Below, one piece after another: positions 63,090-64,000 of a stretch of DNA of 64,000 bases. This DNA is from Microvirga antarctica (GTDB lineage: Bacteria > Pseudomonadota > Alphaproteobacteria > Rhizobiales > Beijerinckiaceae), in assembly GCF_017921815.1 (NCBI RefSeq), contig NZ_JAGEMM010000003.1:310001-374000 (forward strand). The letters are read 5' to 3'. A program made the translations under genes and the position numbers. A model generated the notes under the pieces. That model was not told where the DNA came from. It searched no databases and saw only the letters and a program-made list of their open reading frames with translations. The first letter of the stretch is position 1. Each line of letters starts with the position of its first letter.

Positions 63090-64000
63090 GTGTCGAACGG
63101 GTCTGAAACCTATGATGTCGCTGTCGTGGGTCTGGGGGCGATGGGCGCGGCGGCGCTCTACCAACTGGCCAGGCGAGGGGTGAGGGCCATCGGCATCGAT
63201 CGCGATCATCCTCCGCACGATCGGGGATCAACTCACGGCGAAACGCGGATCACTCGGCAGGCGGTCGGAGAGGGCGAGGCCTATATGCCGCTGGTTCTGC
63301 GGGCCCACGATATCTGGCGCGAGCTTGAGGCCGAGACCGGAGAGACGTTGTTGACGGCATGCGGCTGCCTGATTGTCGGGTCGGGCGCTGGAGGAGCGGG
63401 AACACGACGGGCCGACTTCTTCGCAACGACGCGTCACGCGGCCGAGCATTTCGGGATCGCCCATGAGATGCTGAGCGCGGCCGAGATCCGCTACCGCTTT
63501 CCGCAGTTTACGCCGCAGGATCACGAATCCGGATATTTCGAACCGGGCGGCGGCTATGTCGACCCAGAGCGTTGCGTGTCGGCGCAGATCCGCCGCGCGC
63601 GCGAACTCGGCGCCACGCTCCGCCTCGGCACGACAGTGCGGGCGATCACGTCGGATCGTCACGGGGTGCGCATCGACACCAATGAGGCCGGCATCATTCT
63701 GGCCGCGCAGGTTGTCGTTGCTGCCGGGTCCTGGGCGCCCGCACTTCTGGGAGCGCCTTTCGACACGATCCTGTCGCCCTGCAGGCAGGTCATGCACTGG
63801 TTCGCAATCGACGACGCGCGGCTCGCGGATTGGCGCAGAAGCCCCGTCTTCATCTGGACCCATGGGCCCGCGCCATCCGACATGTTCTACGGCTTTCCGG
63901 CGCTTCCGGGCCAAAGGGTCATGAAGACAGCCGGCGAGCAGTACGACGTGACGACCGATCCTGACCATGTCGAGCGCGTCGTCGCAGCAGACGAGGGAAC
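63090..64000 (+). CDS. Sarcosine oxidase/N-methyltryptophan oxidase-like flavoprotein, C-terminus cut by window end
   Basis: 303 codons visible from a GTG at 63090 with AGGAG upstream (SD spacing 7). The FAD-binding Rossmann motif VAVVGLGAMGAAALYQLARR is at about residues 9-28, and HGETRITRQAVGEGEAY near 50 and GGGYVDPERCVSAQI near 155 are typical of monomeric sarcosine oxidase-like DAO proteins (family includes SolA). It oxidises secondary amines or N-methyl amino acids with O2. The covalent-FAD Cys typical of the family lies beyond the visible part. It is divergent from the thiamine operon. Confidence 0.9.
   Translation, partial: MSNGSETYDVAVVGLGAMGAAALYQLARRGVRAIGIDRDHPPHDRGSTHGETRITRQAVGEGEAYMPLVLRAHDIWRELEAETGETLLTACGCLIVGSGAGGAGTRRADFFATTRHAAEHFGIAHEMLSAAEIRYRFPQFTPQDHESGYFEPGGGYVDPERCVSAQIRRARELGATLRLGTTVRAITSDRHGVRIDTNEAGIILAAQVVVAAGSWAPALLGAPFDTILSPCRQVMHWFAIDDARLADWRRSPVFIWTHGPAPSDMFYGFPALPGQRVMKTAGEQYDVTTDPDHVERVVAADEG

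Overview
The window looks like a chromosomal segment of a high-GC alphaproteobacterium of the order Hyphomicrobiales (Rhizobiales). The grounds are the secA / parvulin / argJ / mutT neighbourhood, the phaR-phaA-phaB group, the rpmF-mtgA-prenyl synthase block, a short-type CydAB oxidase with a DUF2474-like small subunit, and the codon use. The genus cannot be fixed from the sequence alone. Nearly all of it is ordinary, densely packed chromosome. No tRNA, rRNA, CRISPR array, insertion sequence or prophage was seen.

Region by region. 0-10 kb: housekeeping genes (DMT exporter, mutT, argJ, parvulin, secA), interrupted by two paralogous secreted RTX-type beta-roll proteins, one cut by the window start. 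10-19 kb: VOC protein, L,D-transpeptidase lipoprotein, accA, a methyltransferase divergent from gloB, GNAT, a second DMT exporter, and the polyhydroxybutyrate genes phaB, phaA and phaR. 19-29 kb: a degenerate GGDEF/EAL protein, rpmF, mtgA, an IspA-like prenyl synthase, GNAT, kup, ispG, a lysine-methyltransferase-like gene and a glycosyltransferase. 29-37 kb: a type IB topoisomerase gene broken by one in-frame TAG before its catalytic Tyr, a bd-type oxidase operon with a 43-residue third subunit, and a type I secretion ABC/HlyD pair that could export the RTX proteins. 37-44 kb: otsB, a GH15 hydrolase, glk, a succinylglutamate-desuccinylase-like gene and prfC. The prfC upstream region holds an opposite-strand unit with a 24-codon ORF behind an almost perfect anti-16S ribosome binding site and its own terminator.

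44-57 kb is a cell-wall amino-sugar recycling island. It has a serine hydrolase, murQ, two BadF-type sugar kinases, a dipeptide/muropeptide-type ABC importer (binding protein and two permeases, no ATPases), nagA, an SIS-type deaminase and a GntR/UTRA regulator. Together these could import muropeptides or amino sugars, phosphorylate GlcNAc/MurNAc, cleave MurNAc-6-P, deacetylate GlcNAc-6-P and feed fructose-6-P to glycolysis. 57-64 kb: an intact membrane GGDEF/EAL protein, a TPP-riboswitch-controlled thiamine ABC transporter (thiB-thiP-thiQ), and a sarcosine-oxidase-like flavoprotein cut by the window end.

Most notable: the small opposite-strand ORF unit upstream of prfC; the nonsense-split topoisomerase IB; the RTX pair inserted in the secA-argJ neighbourhood; five helically phased TCCGG boxes upstream of phaR; and the amino-sugar island with two BadF kinases and an importer without ATPases.
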